Below are positions 1 through 9,537 of a DNA stretch of 64,000 nucleotides, one piece after another (the stretch's first letter is position 1; each line of letters begins with the position of its first letter). The notes beneath the pieces were generated by a model. That model was not told where the DNA came from. It did no database searches and worked only from the letters and a program-made list of their open reading frames with translations. The position numbers were made by a program, and so were the translations under genes. Location of the stretch: the NCBI GenBank assembly GCA_964509075.1, contig CAZDWC010000003.1:279288-343287 (forward strand). Reading direction: 5' to 3'. The DNA comes from UBA7239 sp964509075. GTDB lineage: Bacteria > Pseudomonadota > Gammaproteobacteria > Pseudomonadales > UBA7239.

Positions 1-26
1 CAGAAAAAAGCAGAGTGAGGTGCGCG

Positions 27-1949
27 ATGAGTACTGACAAGAAAGGTTTCTCCGTGCTGTCGCGCCGGTTTTTTTCCGGTATCGGCCTTGTGCTGCTGGC
101 CGTGGTATTGCTCGCGGGTACCATGTTGCTGGCGCCATTGTCGCAATGGCGTCTGGATCTCACGCAGGACAAGCTTTACACCTTGTCACCAGGCACGCGC
201 AATATCCTGCGGGATCTGAAAGAGCCTGTGCACCTGACATTCTATTATTCGGAAGCCCTGACGCGTGATATTCCGGTGCTGCGCAATTACGCGCAGCGCG
301 TGCAGGAGTTGTTGGCGGAGTATGAGCGCGTCGCCAACGGCAAACTGAAACTGGATATCGTCAAACCCGAAGTGTTTTCAGAAGAAGAAGACGAAGCGGC
401 AGCGGCCGGTTTGCAAGGCGTTCCCAACGGCAATGGCGAAGCCATCTATCTCGGTCTGGCCGGCGAGCGTGCCGAGCAGAAACAGCAGGTGGCATTTTTC
501 AATCCGCAGCGTGAAAGTTTTCTTGAGTACGACATCAGCCAGATGATTTATCGGCTGCAACAGCCGCAACCGGTGGTGGCCGGCGTGATCACCGGTTTGC
601 CGGTGTTCCGCAGTCTCGATTACAAAACCAACCGACCGCGCCCGGCCTGGGCCATCGTCAATCAGCTGCAGGAGTTGTTCGATATACGCCGGGAACTCGA
701 TCCGAACATCGACAAGATTGATGATGATCTGAACCTGCTGGTGGTGATACATCCGAACATGCTGCCGGAGAAAACCCTGTTCGCCATTGACCAGTTTGTA
801 TTGCGCGGCGGCAAGTTGTTGGCCTTTGTTGATCCCGTCGCGGAGGCCGATGAAAGTGAAGGGCGCATGGGCACCGGTTTTACCGATCGCAGCTCCAGTC
901 TCGAGCAATTGTTTGATGCCTGGGGTATAGATTACGATCCGAAGAAAGTGCTGCTGGATCTCACCTATGCGCACAATATTCCGGTGACACAATACGGCCG
1001 GGAATTGCCCCACGTCGGTGTGCTCGGTCTGGAAGGCTCGGCTTTCAATCGCGAGCAGAATATGGTCGCAGAACTGGAGAATGTGAATATCCAGTCTGCG
1101 GGTGCGTTGTCTGCGAAAGCGGGTGCGACGACACAATTCATTCCTTTATTGTCATCCAGTGAAAAATCACAGCTGATGGATGCCGAGCAATACGCAACCC
1201 TCGGCGATCACAGCGCGTTGCTGCGCCAGTTCCAGCCGGACAATCAGCGCCGTCATGTTGCCGCGTTGGTGATTGGCGATGTGAAAACCGCATTTCCCAA
1301 TGGCAAGCCGGCGCCGGTGGCGGGGCAGCCCATTGAAGTGCCGGCTGCGGATCAACCGGCACCGGTTTATCTCACCAGCTCGCAGAAATCGATACAGGTA
1401 ATTGTGGTGGCGGATACCGATCTGCTGACGGATCGCATGTGGGTCGAGATGCAGGATTTTTACGGGCAGCCCATGCTGTCGCCGTTTGCGGCCAACGGTG
1501 ACATGGTCGTGAACATGATTGATGCACTGGGCGGTAGTGCCGATCTTGTCAGCTTGCGCAGCCGTGGCACCTACCAGCGTCCGTTTACGCGCGTGGATGC
1601 CCTGGAAAAAGCGGCTAGCGAGCGTTTGCGTGAAGAACAGGATGCACTGACACAGGCATTGGCGGAAACCGAGAAAAAAATCACTGCGCTCAGCAAACCT
1701 GCAGCAAATACTGAAGAAGATGCGCCTTTGGAACTTACGGCAGAGCAGAAAGCTGAAGTGACAAAATTCCAGCAGGAAAAGTTGCGTATTCGCAAGAACC
1801 TGCGTGATGTCCAGCATCGCCTGAACAGTGATGTCGAGCAGCTGGGCATGCTCCTCAAGATCATCAATATTGCTGCTGTACCGGCGTTGTTGATATTGGT
1901 TGCGCTGCTGCTGTCGTTTGCACGCGCACGACGCAAACGTTTTACCTGA
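27..1949 (+). CDS. GldG-type ABC exporter auxiliary protein
   Basis: Resembles the GldG/ABC-2 auxiliary family, extracytoplasmic partners of ABC-2 permeases. A hydrophobic segment at about residues 17-37 should anchor the N terminus. A large periplasmic part follows, then a predicted coiled coil at about 525-605, and a second membrane helix at about 608-632 ending in a basic tail. I chose the ATG at 27 because GTGAGG sits just upstream; an in-frame GTG at 15 would add four residues. The permease and ATPase genes would be expected upstream, outside the window, so the substrate cannot be read here. The next gene starts 5 bases after the stop. Confidence 0.8.
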   Translation: MSTDKKGFSVLSRRFFSGIGLVLLAVVLLAGTMLLAPLSQWRLDLTQDKLYTLSPGTRNILRDLKEPVHLTFYYSEALTRDIPVLRNYAQRVQELLAEYERVANGKLKLDIVKPEVFSEEEDEAAAAGLQGVPNGNGEAIYLGLAGERAEQKQQVAFFNPQRESFLEYDISQMIYRLQQPQPVVAGVITGLPVFRSLDYKTNRPRPAWAIVNQLQELFDIRRELDPNIDKIDDDLNLLVVIHPNMLPEKTLFAIDQFVLRGGKLLAFVDPVAEADESEGRMGTGFTDRSSSLEQLFDAWGIDYDPKKVLLDLTYAHNIPVTQYGRELPHVGVLGLEGSAFNREQNMVAELENVNIQSAGALSAKAGATTQFIPLLSSSEKSQLMDAEQYATLGDHSALLRQFQPDNQRRHVAALVIGDVKTAFPNGKPAPVAGQPIEVPAADQPAPVYLTSSQKSIQVIVVADTDLLTDRMWVEMQDFYGQPMLSPFAANGDMVVNMIDALGGSADLVSLRSRGTYQRPFTRVDALEKAASERLREEQDALTQALAETEKKITALSKPAANTEEDAPLELTAEQKAEVTKFQQEKLRIRKNLRDVQHRLNSDVEQLGMLLKIINIAAVPALLILVALLLSFARARRKRFT

Positions 1950-1954
1950 ATCGC

Positions 1955-2764
1955 ATGATGTCACATGCATCGGAAAAGCATGTGCTGGCGGTATGGCCAG
2001 CGCAGGCTTTTTTTATGTCGCAGGCACGGGCGCTTGCGGATTTATTGCAGGCGCCGCTGTTGTCATGCGATGCCGACGCAGCAGAGCGCCAGGCCTATGC
2101 CTTTGTGCTGTGTATTGATGAAAGTGGCCTTGCGTTGCTGCAAAACAAAAGTCGCATCGCGGTGGACTTTGTTAGCGGTGCCAATCAACACCGCCGCCTG
2201 CACGGTGGCGGTCGCGGTCAGCCTGTGGCAAAAGCGGTCGGGCTGAAAGCTGGCAACATCATTCCGCGTGTGCTGGATTGCACGGCTGGGCTTGGCCGGG
2301 ATGCATTCGTGCTGGCATCGCTCGGTTGCCAGGTGCAGATGTGTGAACGATCGCCGCTGGTTCATGCACTCCTCGCCGATGGCTTGCAGCGTGCGTCAGT
2401 CGGTAACGATGAAAGTGTGTCCGCAATTGTTGCACGCATGTCACTGCAATCAACAGATGCACAATCATTCCTGACCAACATTGGCGACATGGATCGTCCG
2501 GATGTGATCTATCTGGATCCGATGTTTCCGGAGAGACGCAAAACCGCAGCGGTAAAAAAAGACATGGCCGCTTTCCATATGTTGGTGGGTGGTGATGAAG
2601 ATGCCGATGCGCTGTTGCCGCTGGCCCTGCAGACGGCGCGCTGTCGCGTTGTGGTCAAGCGTCCACGCCATGCGCCGCATCTGGCCGGGCAAAAGCCTGA
2701 TCTAGTGATGGAGGGAGAATCCACGCGTTTTGATATTTATCCGCTGCGCAGCATGCACTCGTAG
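1955..2764 (+). CDS. rsmJ: 16S rRNA (guanine1516-N2)-methyltransferase RsmJ
   Basis: SAM-dependent methyltransferase of the YhiQ/RsmJ family, which methylates G1516 of 16S rRNA in the small subunit. The SAM-binding motif DCTAGLGRDAF is at about residues 108-118. The catalytic segment DPMFPERRK is at 188-196, and the family-typical KRPRHAPHL stretch is near the C terminus. At 269 residues it is slightly longer than the E. coli protein. It probably shares a transcript with the exporter gene 5 bases upstream. Its 3' end overlaps the convergent NUDIX gene by 28 bases. Confidence 0.93.
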   Translation: MMSHASEKHVLAVWPAQAFFMSQARALADLLQAPLLSCDADAAERQAYAFVLCIDESGLALLQNKSRIAVDFVSGANQHRRLHGGGRGQPVAKAVGLKAGNIIPRVLDCTAGLGRDAFVLASLGCQVQMCERSPLVHALLADGLQRASVGNDESVSAIVARMSLQSTDAQSFLTNIGDMDRPDVIYLDPMFPERRKTAAVKKDMAAFHMLVGGDEDADALLPLALQTARCRVVVKRPRHAPHLAGQKPDLVMEGESTRFDIYPLRSMHS

Positions 2765-3417
2765 CGCCAATCCTTGCCTGTCATGACAAAGCGGTGGCGT
2801 GCGCCCTCGACAGCGGCATCCTGGCTGTCATAACCGGCATCACCGCCGTAGAGTGCACAGGCGCCGCCTTCGATCATCACAATGCGTGGCACAAAATGAA
2901 AGGGTGTTTGTGCACGTGCAGCGAGTAGCGCGTTTGCGCAGTCGTTGTGCTGTGCAAGCCATGCCAGGCTTACACAGGTGGGAGGCATCAGTTGCAGTTC
3001 GCCGGCTTGTTGGCGTTGCAACGCTGTGGCAGGTGTGGCCCACAGGTGAGTATCAATTTCCATGCCGTCTACCTGCACTGCACCCGTGGGCGCTGCGGCA
3101 ATGAAAAACCATGTGTCGTAACGTTTAGGGGCTTCAACCGGCGCCGTCCAGCGTGAAAAAAACAATAGCTCATCATCTTGCAGTTGGAGGCCAGCTTCTT
3201 CCATTGTTTCGCGCACGGCACTGGCCCGCGCGGCGCGCAAGACGTCGCCGTCATGCTGCTGCAGTTCTTCCTCTTCCACTTTGCCGCCGGGAAATACCCA
3301 GCTGCCGGCAATGAAGTCGGCATTGGCTGAGCGCTGCAGCATCAGGGTTTCCAGGCCGTTGTCGCCGTCGCGTAGCAGGATGACGGTTGCCGCAGGAAAC
3401 AATGGTTTTTCATTCAT
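2737..3417 (-). CDS. NUDIX hydrolase
   Basis: NUDIX-superfamily pyrophosphohydrolase of 226 residues. The box reads PGGKVEEEE at about 43-51 and REtmEEAG at 69-76, with an insertion between the two halves. That arrangement is seen in the NUDT7/8/19-like (CoA-pyrophosphatase-type) branch. The substrate cannot be read from the sequence. The ATG overlaps the stop codon of the upstream addA-like gene as ATGA, so it is translationally coupled to the DNA-repair operon. It ends inside the 3' end of rsmJ. Confidence 0.85.
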   Translation of the reverse strand: MNEKPLFPAATVILLRDGDNGLETLMLQRSANADFIAGSWVFPGGKVEEEELQQHDGDVLRAARASAVRETMEEAGLQLQDDELLFFSRWTAPVEAPKRYDTWFFIAAAPTGAVQVDGMEIDTHLWATPATALQRQQAGELQLMPPTCVSLAWLAQHNDCANALLAARAQTPFHFVPRIVMIEGGACALYGGDAGYDSQDAAVEGARHRFVMTGKDWRYECMLRSG

Positions 3418-6400
3418 AAGCTTATCCAGCCGCCGGTCAGAGGAAAATACAGTGCGCATTGAACCGGGATTGCATCCAGCTGCAGGCAAAGGTTTTGATA
3501 GCGCTGCAGCTGTTCGCGATACTGTTCCAGTTGATCTCGCAGGAATGTGTCAGTGGATTCGCCTGGCTGAGGCTCTGCCGATTTGTAGTCGATAATCCAG
3601 CGCACGCCATTGTCAATGAAGCAGCGGTCGATGATGTGCGTCTGCTGGCCATCGGCAAGCGCCCATTCACAGTGCGCACCCTGATGTTGCTGATCGAGTA
3701 TCCATAAACCTCTGGGATCTTTCAGGGTGTTCTGCAGTGCTGCGGCAAGGCGAGCGCTTTGTGTTGCTGCCTGCACGGGCAGAAGACCTTCGCTCTGCAG
3801 TTGTTGCTGCCAGCGGCCCTGCAGGGATTCAATGCGTTTGTCCGGCCAGGCCACAACGCCATCTTCGCCGATACAGCGCAGCAGGCGATGCAACAGGATG
3901 CCGCTCACTTGTGCGGCGCGTTGTTCTTCTGTGACAACAGCAGGCTGGTTGCCCGGATCATTGTGATTGGCGTATTCATGGCCGCGCCATGGGTGCAGCA
4001 GTGTCTCGGTGCCTGTGATCGGTAGTGAAAATGTTGCAGGCAAACGCTGTAAATACGTGAGCACGATATCGGCGCTTTCCGTATCGGCTGTTTCCGTGTC
4101 GTTATCATCGTTTGTTGTACTGGCGCACACGGTCCATGATGTTGCCGCGTTGCTGAAGGCAGGCCAGATGGCGGCGAGCATGGTATTGGCTGGAGGTTTG
4201 TATTCGTCGCCGTCATTATTTGGCGGCGACACTGAAGCAAGCAGATGCAAATGTTTTATAGCGCGTGTACAAGCGACATAGAGCACGCGCAATGTTTCAT
4301 GCTGTTCTTTCAGCTTTTTCAGTTTGCCGAGGTAATCATAGAGTGTGCCTGATTTGTCCCGGCCTGCTTCGGGCAGGATGTCGAGCAACAAGTTGACCTG
4401 GTCATGTCCGGTGTTGGTGTTTGTTGAATCAAGCTCGCTGAGGTATTCGTGCCACAGCAGCAGGGGCGTATCATTGCCGCGAGAGTGTTTGCCCAACTGC
4501 GGCAGCAGCACATGATCGAATTGCAGGCCTTTTGATTTGTGCATGGTCATGATCTGCACCGGATTGCCAGAGCTGGCAGGTGCATTGGCGTAGAGTTTAT
4601 CCAGTGCACGTTCGAACTGCGGCATGTCTGTAATTGTTCCGCCGCGTTCATGTTTTTCCAGCAGATCGAGAAAATGCAGGCATTGTTCGTGTTCATTGGC
4701 CGAGCGCAGTGTCAACAAGCCACCCAGCGCCTGCCAGCATCCCTGTACGTGGGTACGCAGGGATTTGCGATGTGTCTGTGCCATGCAGAGCTGTAGTGTC
4801 GGCATGGCGCGTTGCAGGATTTTCTGGCTGTCGGCGCTCAGGTTTTTCACTGTTTGCCACTGTGCAAGGCTTTGCCACAGCGTCTGTGCCTGTTGTTTGC
4901 GGTGTTGCGCCAGTGCCAACAGATCGGCGTTGCACAATCCCAGCCATGGTGTACGCAGCACGGCCATCCATGCCATTTCATCGGCAGGTGAGAGCAGGGC
5001 GCGCGTCAGGCTAAGCAGATCCAGAACGGGCATTTGTCCGGCGAGGGGTTCGATGTCTGTTGCTTGCCAATCGATTCCGTGTGCGCGCAGCACCGGCAAA
5101 ATAGACTGCAAAGGCGTGCGTGAACGCACGAGCACGGCAATGCTGTCGTCTGGATGTTGTGCGCGTATGGATGCAATCAGCTCGGCTATTTTTTCTGCCT
5201 GCGCACTACCGTCATCGCCGACAAAGCCGTGGCAGTAAACGGCTTCATCTTCCAGTGCGGGCTTGAAAGCGGTGGCTTCGCAGTAACGCGTGGCACCCGT
5301 GTTGAAATCTTCCTGTGATGGAAAAGCTGCTGCAAAGCTGTCGTTTACCCACTGCACGATCTTGTGTTGCGAGCGAAAATTTACCGACAACTGCACATCA
5401 TGGAGTGCAATATTGCCGATGCCTTGCTGGCGGGCTTTCATGAATAAACCGACATTGGCTTCGCGAAAGCCATAGCAGGATTGCATGGCATCGCCTACTA
5501 AAAAGAGTGTGCGTCCATCATCGGGTTGCCAGCCCCGTGTCAATTTGCTCAGCAGATCGTATTGTGGTTTGGCGGTATCCTGGAATTCGTCTACCAGAAT
5601 ATGCTGGATGCGGTAATCGAGACGCAGCGCGAGATCGGTGGGGGCTTCATCGTCGCCCAGCGCCTGCAAGGCAGCCAACGTGATTTCCGTGAAATCGGAT
5701 TGCTGGTTGGTGGCAAACAGGAGCTTGAGTTCCGCCACGGCACGCATCATCACAGCAGTAGCGTGTTGCAGTGCCAGCCAGCGCTTGTCGTCATACTCTG
5801 CATCAGGTAGCTGGCGAATAACTGCCAGTTGTTGTCGCAATGCATCATGCTCCGACAAGGTTTCCACCAGTGCGATAAAACCAGCCTTTTTTTCCTGTGC
5901 AACAGGGCTGGTCTTGTCGGTAGGAAAACCCAGTTTGGCGTTAATCCCGCCGGATTTCCGCCATTCGTTTTTTTCCGTCAACAACAGCTGGGCGATGGCC
6001 TGCCATTGTGGCAAGGATGCCGTCGTGCAGGCGGGGAGCTCGGTTATGTCTGTCAATGCATGGATGAAATGCCCAGGTTTGTCGCGCATATTGTCTGCGG
6101 CAAATCGGGCAAAGGCGGGCAGTGTCTTGGTGTATGGCCGCAGCTGTTCATGCGCCTTTTGCAGTGTGGGTAGAATCAAGAGCTCGATATTGTGTTCGAG
6201 AGCATCGCGTTCGCCATGTGCAGCCAGCAGATGCGGCAGCCATTGTTCACGCTTCTGCAGCAGTTCCGCGATCAGTTTTTCGGCTTGTGCAAAATTGTTA
6301 TCCAGATGCAACAGAAAATCCGAGAGAGCCGGCCGCAAGTTGGCATCGGTTTCCAGTTGTGCCAGTGTGTTGCGTGCGGCTTGTTGGTACAGAATATCTG

Positions 6401-6833
6401 CATTGTCCAGTGTGCCGGGCAGTACACCCAGCCCGCTTTCAAACGGCAGGTGTTGGGCCAGTTTGCGGCACAGGCTGTCGATAGTCATGACCTGCAGGCG
6501 ATTGGTATTCTGCAGCAGCTGCCATTGGCGTTGCGTCATGTTGGAGATGGCGCCTTGCGCCAGATGCCAGCTTTCGCGCGCAGCACTCTCTTCCGGCTCC
6601 GGATCGAGACCGCGTTCCAGTGCCTGCACGATACGTGTGCGCATCTCCTCCGCCGCCTTGCGTGTGAAAGTAATGCAGAGAACCGCTTCCGGTTGTTCGC
6701 AGATTGCCAGCAGCTTCAGGAAACGTCGCGTCAGTAATTCCGTCTTGCCGGAGCCGGCTGGCGCGGTGACGACAAATGATTGTGTAACGTCCAGCGCCTG
6801 TTCCCGGATGTGTGCATCGGCTACGGCAGTCAT
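3414..6833 (-). CDS. addA: AddA-like UvrD-type helicase/nuclease
   Basis: ATP-dependent helicase-exonuclease subunit for double-strand-break end resection. Helicase motif I APAGSGKT is at 24-31, motif II DEFQDT at 415-420, then GDAMQSCYGFREA and NFRSQ. The C-terminal PD-(D/E)XK nuclease shows IIDYKSA from residue 1080, with the catalytic Asp and Lys. The length of 1139 fits AddA/RexA. It overlaps the partner gene upstream and the NUDIX gene downstream by four bases each, which argues for one coupled operon. RecB is the alternative, but the nuclease partner next door fits AddB, not RecC. Confidence 0.88.
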   Translation of the reverse strand: MTAVADAHIREQALDVTQSFVVTAPAGSGKTELLTRRFLKLLAICEQPEAVLCITFTRKAAEEMRTRIVQALERGLDPEPEESAARESWHLAQGAISNMTQRQWQLLQNTNRLQVMTIDSLCRKLAQHLPFESGLGVLPGTLDNADILYQQAARNTLAQLETDANLRPALSDFLLHLDNNFAQAEKLIAELLQKREQWLPHLLAAHGERDALEHNIELLILPTLQKAHEQLRPYTKTLPAFARFAADNMRDKPGHFIHALTDITELPACTTASLPQWQAIAQLLLTEKNEWRKSGGINAKLGFPTDKTSPVAQEKKAGFIALVETLSEHDALRQQLAVIRQLPDAEYDDKRWLALQHATAVMMRAVAELKLLFATNQQSDFTEITLAALQALGDDEAPTDLALRLDYRIQHILVDEFQDTAKPQYDLLSKLTRGWQPDDGRTLFLVGDAMQSCYGFREANVGLFMKARQQGIGNIALHDVQLSVNFRSQHKIVQWVNDSFAAAFPSQEDFNTGATRYCEATAFKPALEDEAVYCHGFVGDDGSAQAEKIAELIASIRAQHPDDSIAVLVRSRTPLQSILPVLRAHGIDWQATDIEPLAGQMPVLDLLSLTRALLSPADEMAWMAVLRTPWLGLCNADLLALAQHRKQQAQTLWQSLAQWQTVKNLSADSQKILQRAMPTLQLCMAQTHRKSLRTHVQGCWQALGGLLTLRSANEHEQCLHFLDLLEKHERGGTITDMPQFERALDKLYANAPASSGNPVQIMTMHKSKGLQFDHVLLPQLGKHSRGNDTPLLLWHEYLSELDSTNTNTGHDQVNLLLDILPEAGRDKSGTLYDYLGKLKKLKEQHETLRVLYVACTRAIKHLHLLASVSPPNNDGDEYKPPANTMLAAIWPAFSNAATSWTVCASTTNDDNDTETADTESADIVLTYLQRLPATFSLPITGTETLLHPWRGHEYANHNDPGNQPAVVTEEQRAAQVSGILLHRLLRCIGEDGVVAWPDKRIESLQGRWQQQLQSEGLLPVQAATQSARLAAALQNTLKDPRGLWILDQQHQGAHCEWALADGQQTHIIDRCFIDNGVRWIIDYKSAEPQPGESTDTFLRDQLEQYREQLQRYQNLCLQLDAIPVQCALYFPLTGGWISL

Positions 6834-9514
6834 GCAGCATCGTCTCCTTCGCCGTCATCCAGCCACAACTCTGCTGCTTCCGGTATGCGATTCAATGCCT
6901 GCCAGCTGCGTTCGGGAGATCCGCCCAGGGTGACCGGCGTGATGCCTTGCATGAAATGGTCAGCGACAGTTTCCAGAGCACGTCGCCAGCGTTGTAACTG
7001 TTGTTGCCATTGCGCTTCTGATTGCTGCCAATCCGTTTTCGAGGTGCTGAGCCCTGGAATATCGCTGCTGGTGCCCAGTGAAGTCCATGCGGCTTTTTTG
7101 GTATGTATCTGTGCCCAGGCGATGCCGCAACTGTCGGGGTAAAACGCGGCATACAGCGGCAACTGCGGTTCAAGTGGCGCTTCTTCAGCGCTGTCGGTTG
7201 CCCAGTCTGTGCGTTTTAACAGCGTGGCGCCGGTTTTGTAATCAATCAGCAAGTGTTTGCCGTTGGTGAGTTTGTCGATGCGGTCTATGCGCAATTGCAA
7301 GGGCAACCCGGCGAGTTGCAGCGGCAGCTTTTCTTCAATCCCAGCCACGACAAAATCCTCGCGCCTGCGTTCCTCTTCCAGCCATTGTTCCAGTAGTCGC
7401 AGCAGGCGTTGCTTTTCAATGTAGAGCGCGTGTTGCAGATCAGGTTTCTGTCTGATCAGTTTTTCGATGTGGGTGTTTGCCTGTTGATCCAGTTTTTGTT
7501 GTTGTGTGTCGCCGCCCATGTTGCGCAGCGCTTGAAGGTTTTTTACATCGTGCCAGAAATCTTCCAGTACCGCGTGCAGCAGGTTGCCGCGTTCCATGGC
7601 GCTGATGCCGCTCACCGGTTCCTTTGCCGTATCGACGCCGAGGCGATAGCGGGCGAAGGCATTGAACGGGTTGATGATCTGCATTTTCAGAATGCCGAAA
7701 CCACCGGCAACCTGCTCATCGCTGCTGACAGGTGGCGCACCGTCAATCGCCAGGCGTTCCAGTGTTTCCGGTGTCAATGTGCATACAGGAACTGTGTGCT
7801 CGGTTGTCGGCAGATGTGACCACAGTTCACTCAGTTGTTGTTCGCAATCGCCAGCATGTTTTGCATAGGAACAGACCAGTTGCTGTGTGCACTGCGCAAA
7901 ATGTTCGGACAAGTGTCTGGCATAAAGCCATTCACGTTCGCCGCTGGCGTGTGGCATGTTGTGCTGGCGTTGCAGCCACAACGGCAGCAGTGGATCGGGA
8001 GACGGGGCGGGCGGCCAGGCATTGCGGTGCATGCCGCTGATCCACAGATGCGTGAAATGCAAACCGCTGGCTTCAAGCACGCCGAGCACCTGAATCGGTG
8101 AAGGTGCAGACTGCGCCTGAAAGTTGTGTGCCTGTACTGCTTCACGCAGCCACTGCAATGCCGTGTCCAACGAGCAGTTGCCGATGACAATATCCAGGCT
8201 GGACAGTTGTTGCAGGCAGCGTTGCCAGTGTTCAACCTGCTGGTATTCCAGACTGTTGAGACGACGCGTTCCCGGCCAGCCCAGTGCGTGCAAGCTGTTG
8301 CTGAAGACAAGACTCCACTGTGAAGGCAGCTTGTTGTCTTTCAGGTTGAGGATTTGCGGGTTGATACCTTGCAGGCGTGCATGCAGTGCTGCTGTCTGCG
8401 TGTGGGGCGACAACCGATGCAAGGCATAATGTGAGTCCAGTGTGAAACGTTGCACCTCGCGCCAACAGTGTTCCGTCTGCGCGCGCTCGTGCATGTCTGC
8501 GGGCCAGTCTCCCCAGAACGGGCTGTGCAGGATTTGCAGCAAGTTTTGCAGTGGCCATTGCCGGTGCAGCAGTGCCAGCAATGACATTGCCGCCAGAATA
8601 ACGGGGGTGTCAGCCAGTGACGTGCCGGCAGAAAAGTTGATCGGTGCCACGGCCGCTTCCTGTTGCGGCAATGCATGTTGCGGGTCCAGTACTTGCAACA
8701 ACAGGCGTTCAATTTGCGGGCGGCGACTGGACAGATCCGGTACTACCAATCCTATCTGTACGGCGTTTTTGTCGTCGGCAGTCTGGAGAATGTTTTTTGC
8801 CCAAAATGCAAACGCGGTAATTTCACTGTCACTGTCAGCCAGTGTTGTCTGTTGTTGCTGCCTTGCATGGCCAGTGATCGGGTTGATGTTTGCAATCCGG
8901 TGTGTGGCACTTTGCAAAAGAGCCAGGTAGGCGGGTGGCATATCTTCGAAGCCGCACAGCGTGATGCTGTTTTCATGTGGCAGTAAACTTTCGCTGTATG
9001 CCTGTTGTAGTTCCGCTGAAAGATGACTGGCGCTGGTGAAATTTTGCGTGCGGCAGCGTTTCTGAAAGTTTTGTGACCAGCGCTTGAGTGCGGCGGCGGA
9101 AGGTATTTCCTCGCCGACTTTTATGTCTGTCAAACGCTGCAACGGAATTTGCCAGCGCTGCAGCAAGCGATAACTGCTCGCAGCCTGTTTTGCCAGTGAG
9201 GTAGTGGGAAGCAGAAATCCCTGTAGATTTTGGTCATGGCTGATGATGTCTTGCCATAACGCCTGTTCCTGCAAGGGCGTGAGACAGGCAGTAGCGCGTG
9301 TCAGACCGCGATCCTGCAGGGCTTGCCATTGTGTGTACAGCCAATCGTCGATGGCATACAAGCGCGGCACTGGCCATATCGTATTGGCAGATGATTTTTT
9401 TTCATCGTATGCGGCGCGAATGTGCATGGCCATGCGCCGGTTGGGTGTCAGCACCAGTGTCTGTTCCTGCAGCAGTTGTTGCAGCGTGCTGTCGATATGG
9501 AAAAAAACGGTCAT
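6830..9514 (-). CDS. AddB-like PD-(D/E)XK nuclease, break repair
   Basis: 894-residue partner of the adjacent AddA-like helicase, resembling the gammaproteobacterial 'probable DNA repair protein' family related to AddB. The N terminus (VLTPNRRMAMHIRAAY) starts like AddB but has no Walker A sequence. The C-terminal nuclease has RIDRIDKL followed by IDYKTGA from residue 757. I did not see the four-cysteine iron-sulfur cluster typical of Bacillus AddB. The stop codon overlaps the addA-like ATG by four bases. It starts 24 bases after the murI stop. Confidence 0.82.
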   Translation of the reverse strand: MTVFFHIDSTLQQLLQEQTLVLTPNRRMAMHIRAAYDEKKSSANTIWPVPRLYAIDDWLYTQWQALQDRGLTRATACLTPLQEQALWQDIISHDQNLQGFLLPTTSLAKQAASSYRLLQRWQIPLQRLTDIKVGEEIPSAAALKRWSQNFQKRCRTQNFTSASHLSAELQQAYSESLLPHENSITLCGFEDMPPAYLALLQSATHRIANINPITGHARQQQQTTLADSDSEITAFAFWAKNILQTADDKNAVQIGLVVPDLSSRRPQIERLLLQVLDPQHALPQQEAAVAPINFSAGTSLADTPVILAAMSLLALLHRQWPLQNLLQILHSPFWGDWPADMHERAQTEHCWREVQRFTLDSHYALHRLSPHTQTAALHARLQGINPQILNLKDNKLPSQWSLVFSNSLHALGWPGTRRLNSLEYQQVEHWQRCLQQLSSLDIVIGNCSLDTALQWLREAVQAHNFQAQSAPSPIQVLGVLEASGLHFTHLWISGMHRNAWPPAPSPDPLLPLWLQRQHNMPHASGEREWLYARHLSEHFAQCTQQLVCSYAKHAGDCEQQLSELWSHLPTTEHTVPVCTLTPETLERLAIDGAPPVSSDEQVAGGFGILKMQIINPFNAFARYRLGVDTAKEPVSGISAMERGNLLHAVLEDFWHDVKNLQALRNMGGDTQQQKLDQQANTHIEKLIRQKPDLQHALYIEKQRLLRLLEQWLEEERRREDFVVAGIEEKLPLQLAGLPLQLRIDRIDKLTNGKHLLIDYKTGATLLKRTDWATDSAEEAPLEPQLPLYAAFYPDSCGIAWAQIHTKKAAWTSLGTSSDIPGLSTSKTDWQQSEAQWQQQLQRWRRALETVADHFMQGITPVTLGGSPERSWQALNRIPEAAELWLDDGEGDDAA

Positions 9515-9537
9515 TCCCTGCAGGTCCGGTTGTCGGT

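Noticed and set aside
378..1970. Several minus-strand frames opposite the GldG-like gene
   Set aside because: No ribosome-binding sites or domains; the plus-strand gene explains the region.
5638..6933. Long plus-strand open frame (431 codons) opposite the AddA-like gene
   Set aside because: It mirrors a strongly supported gene, has no recognisable domain and is rich in Ser/Cys/Arg as expected of an antisense shadow.
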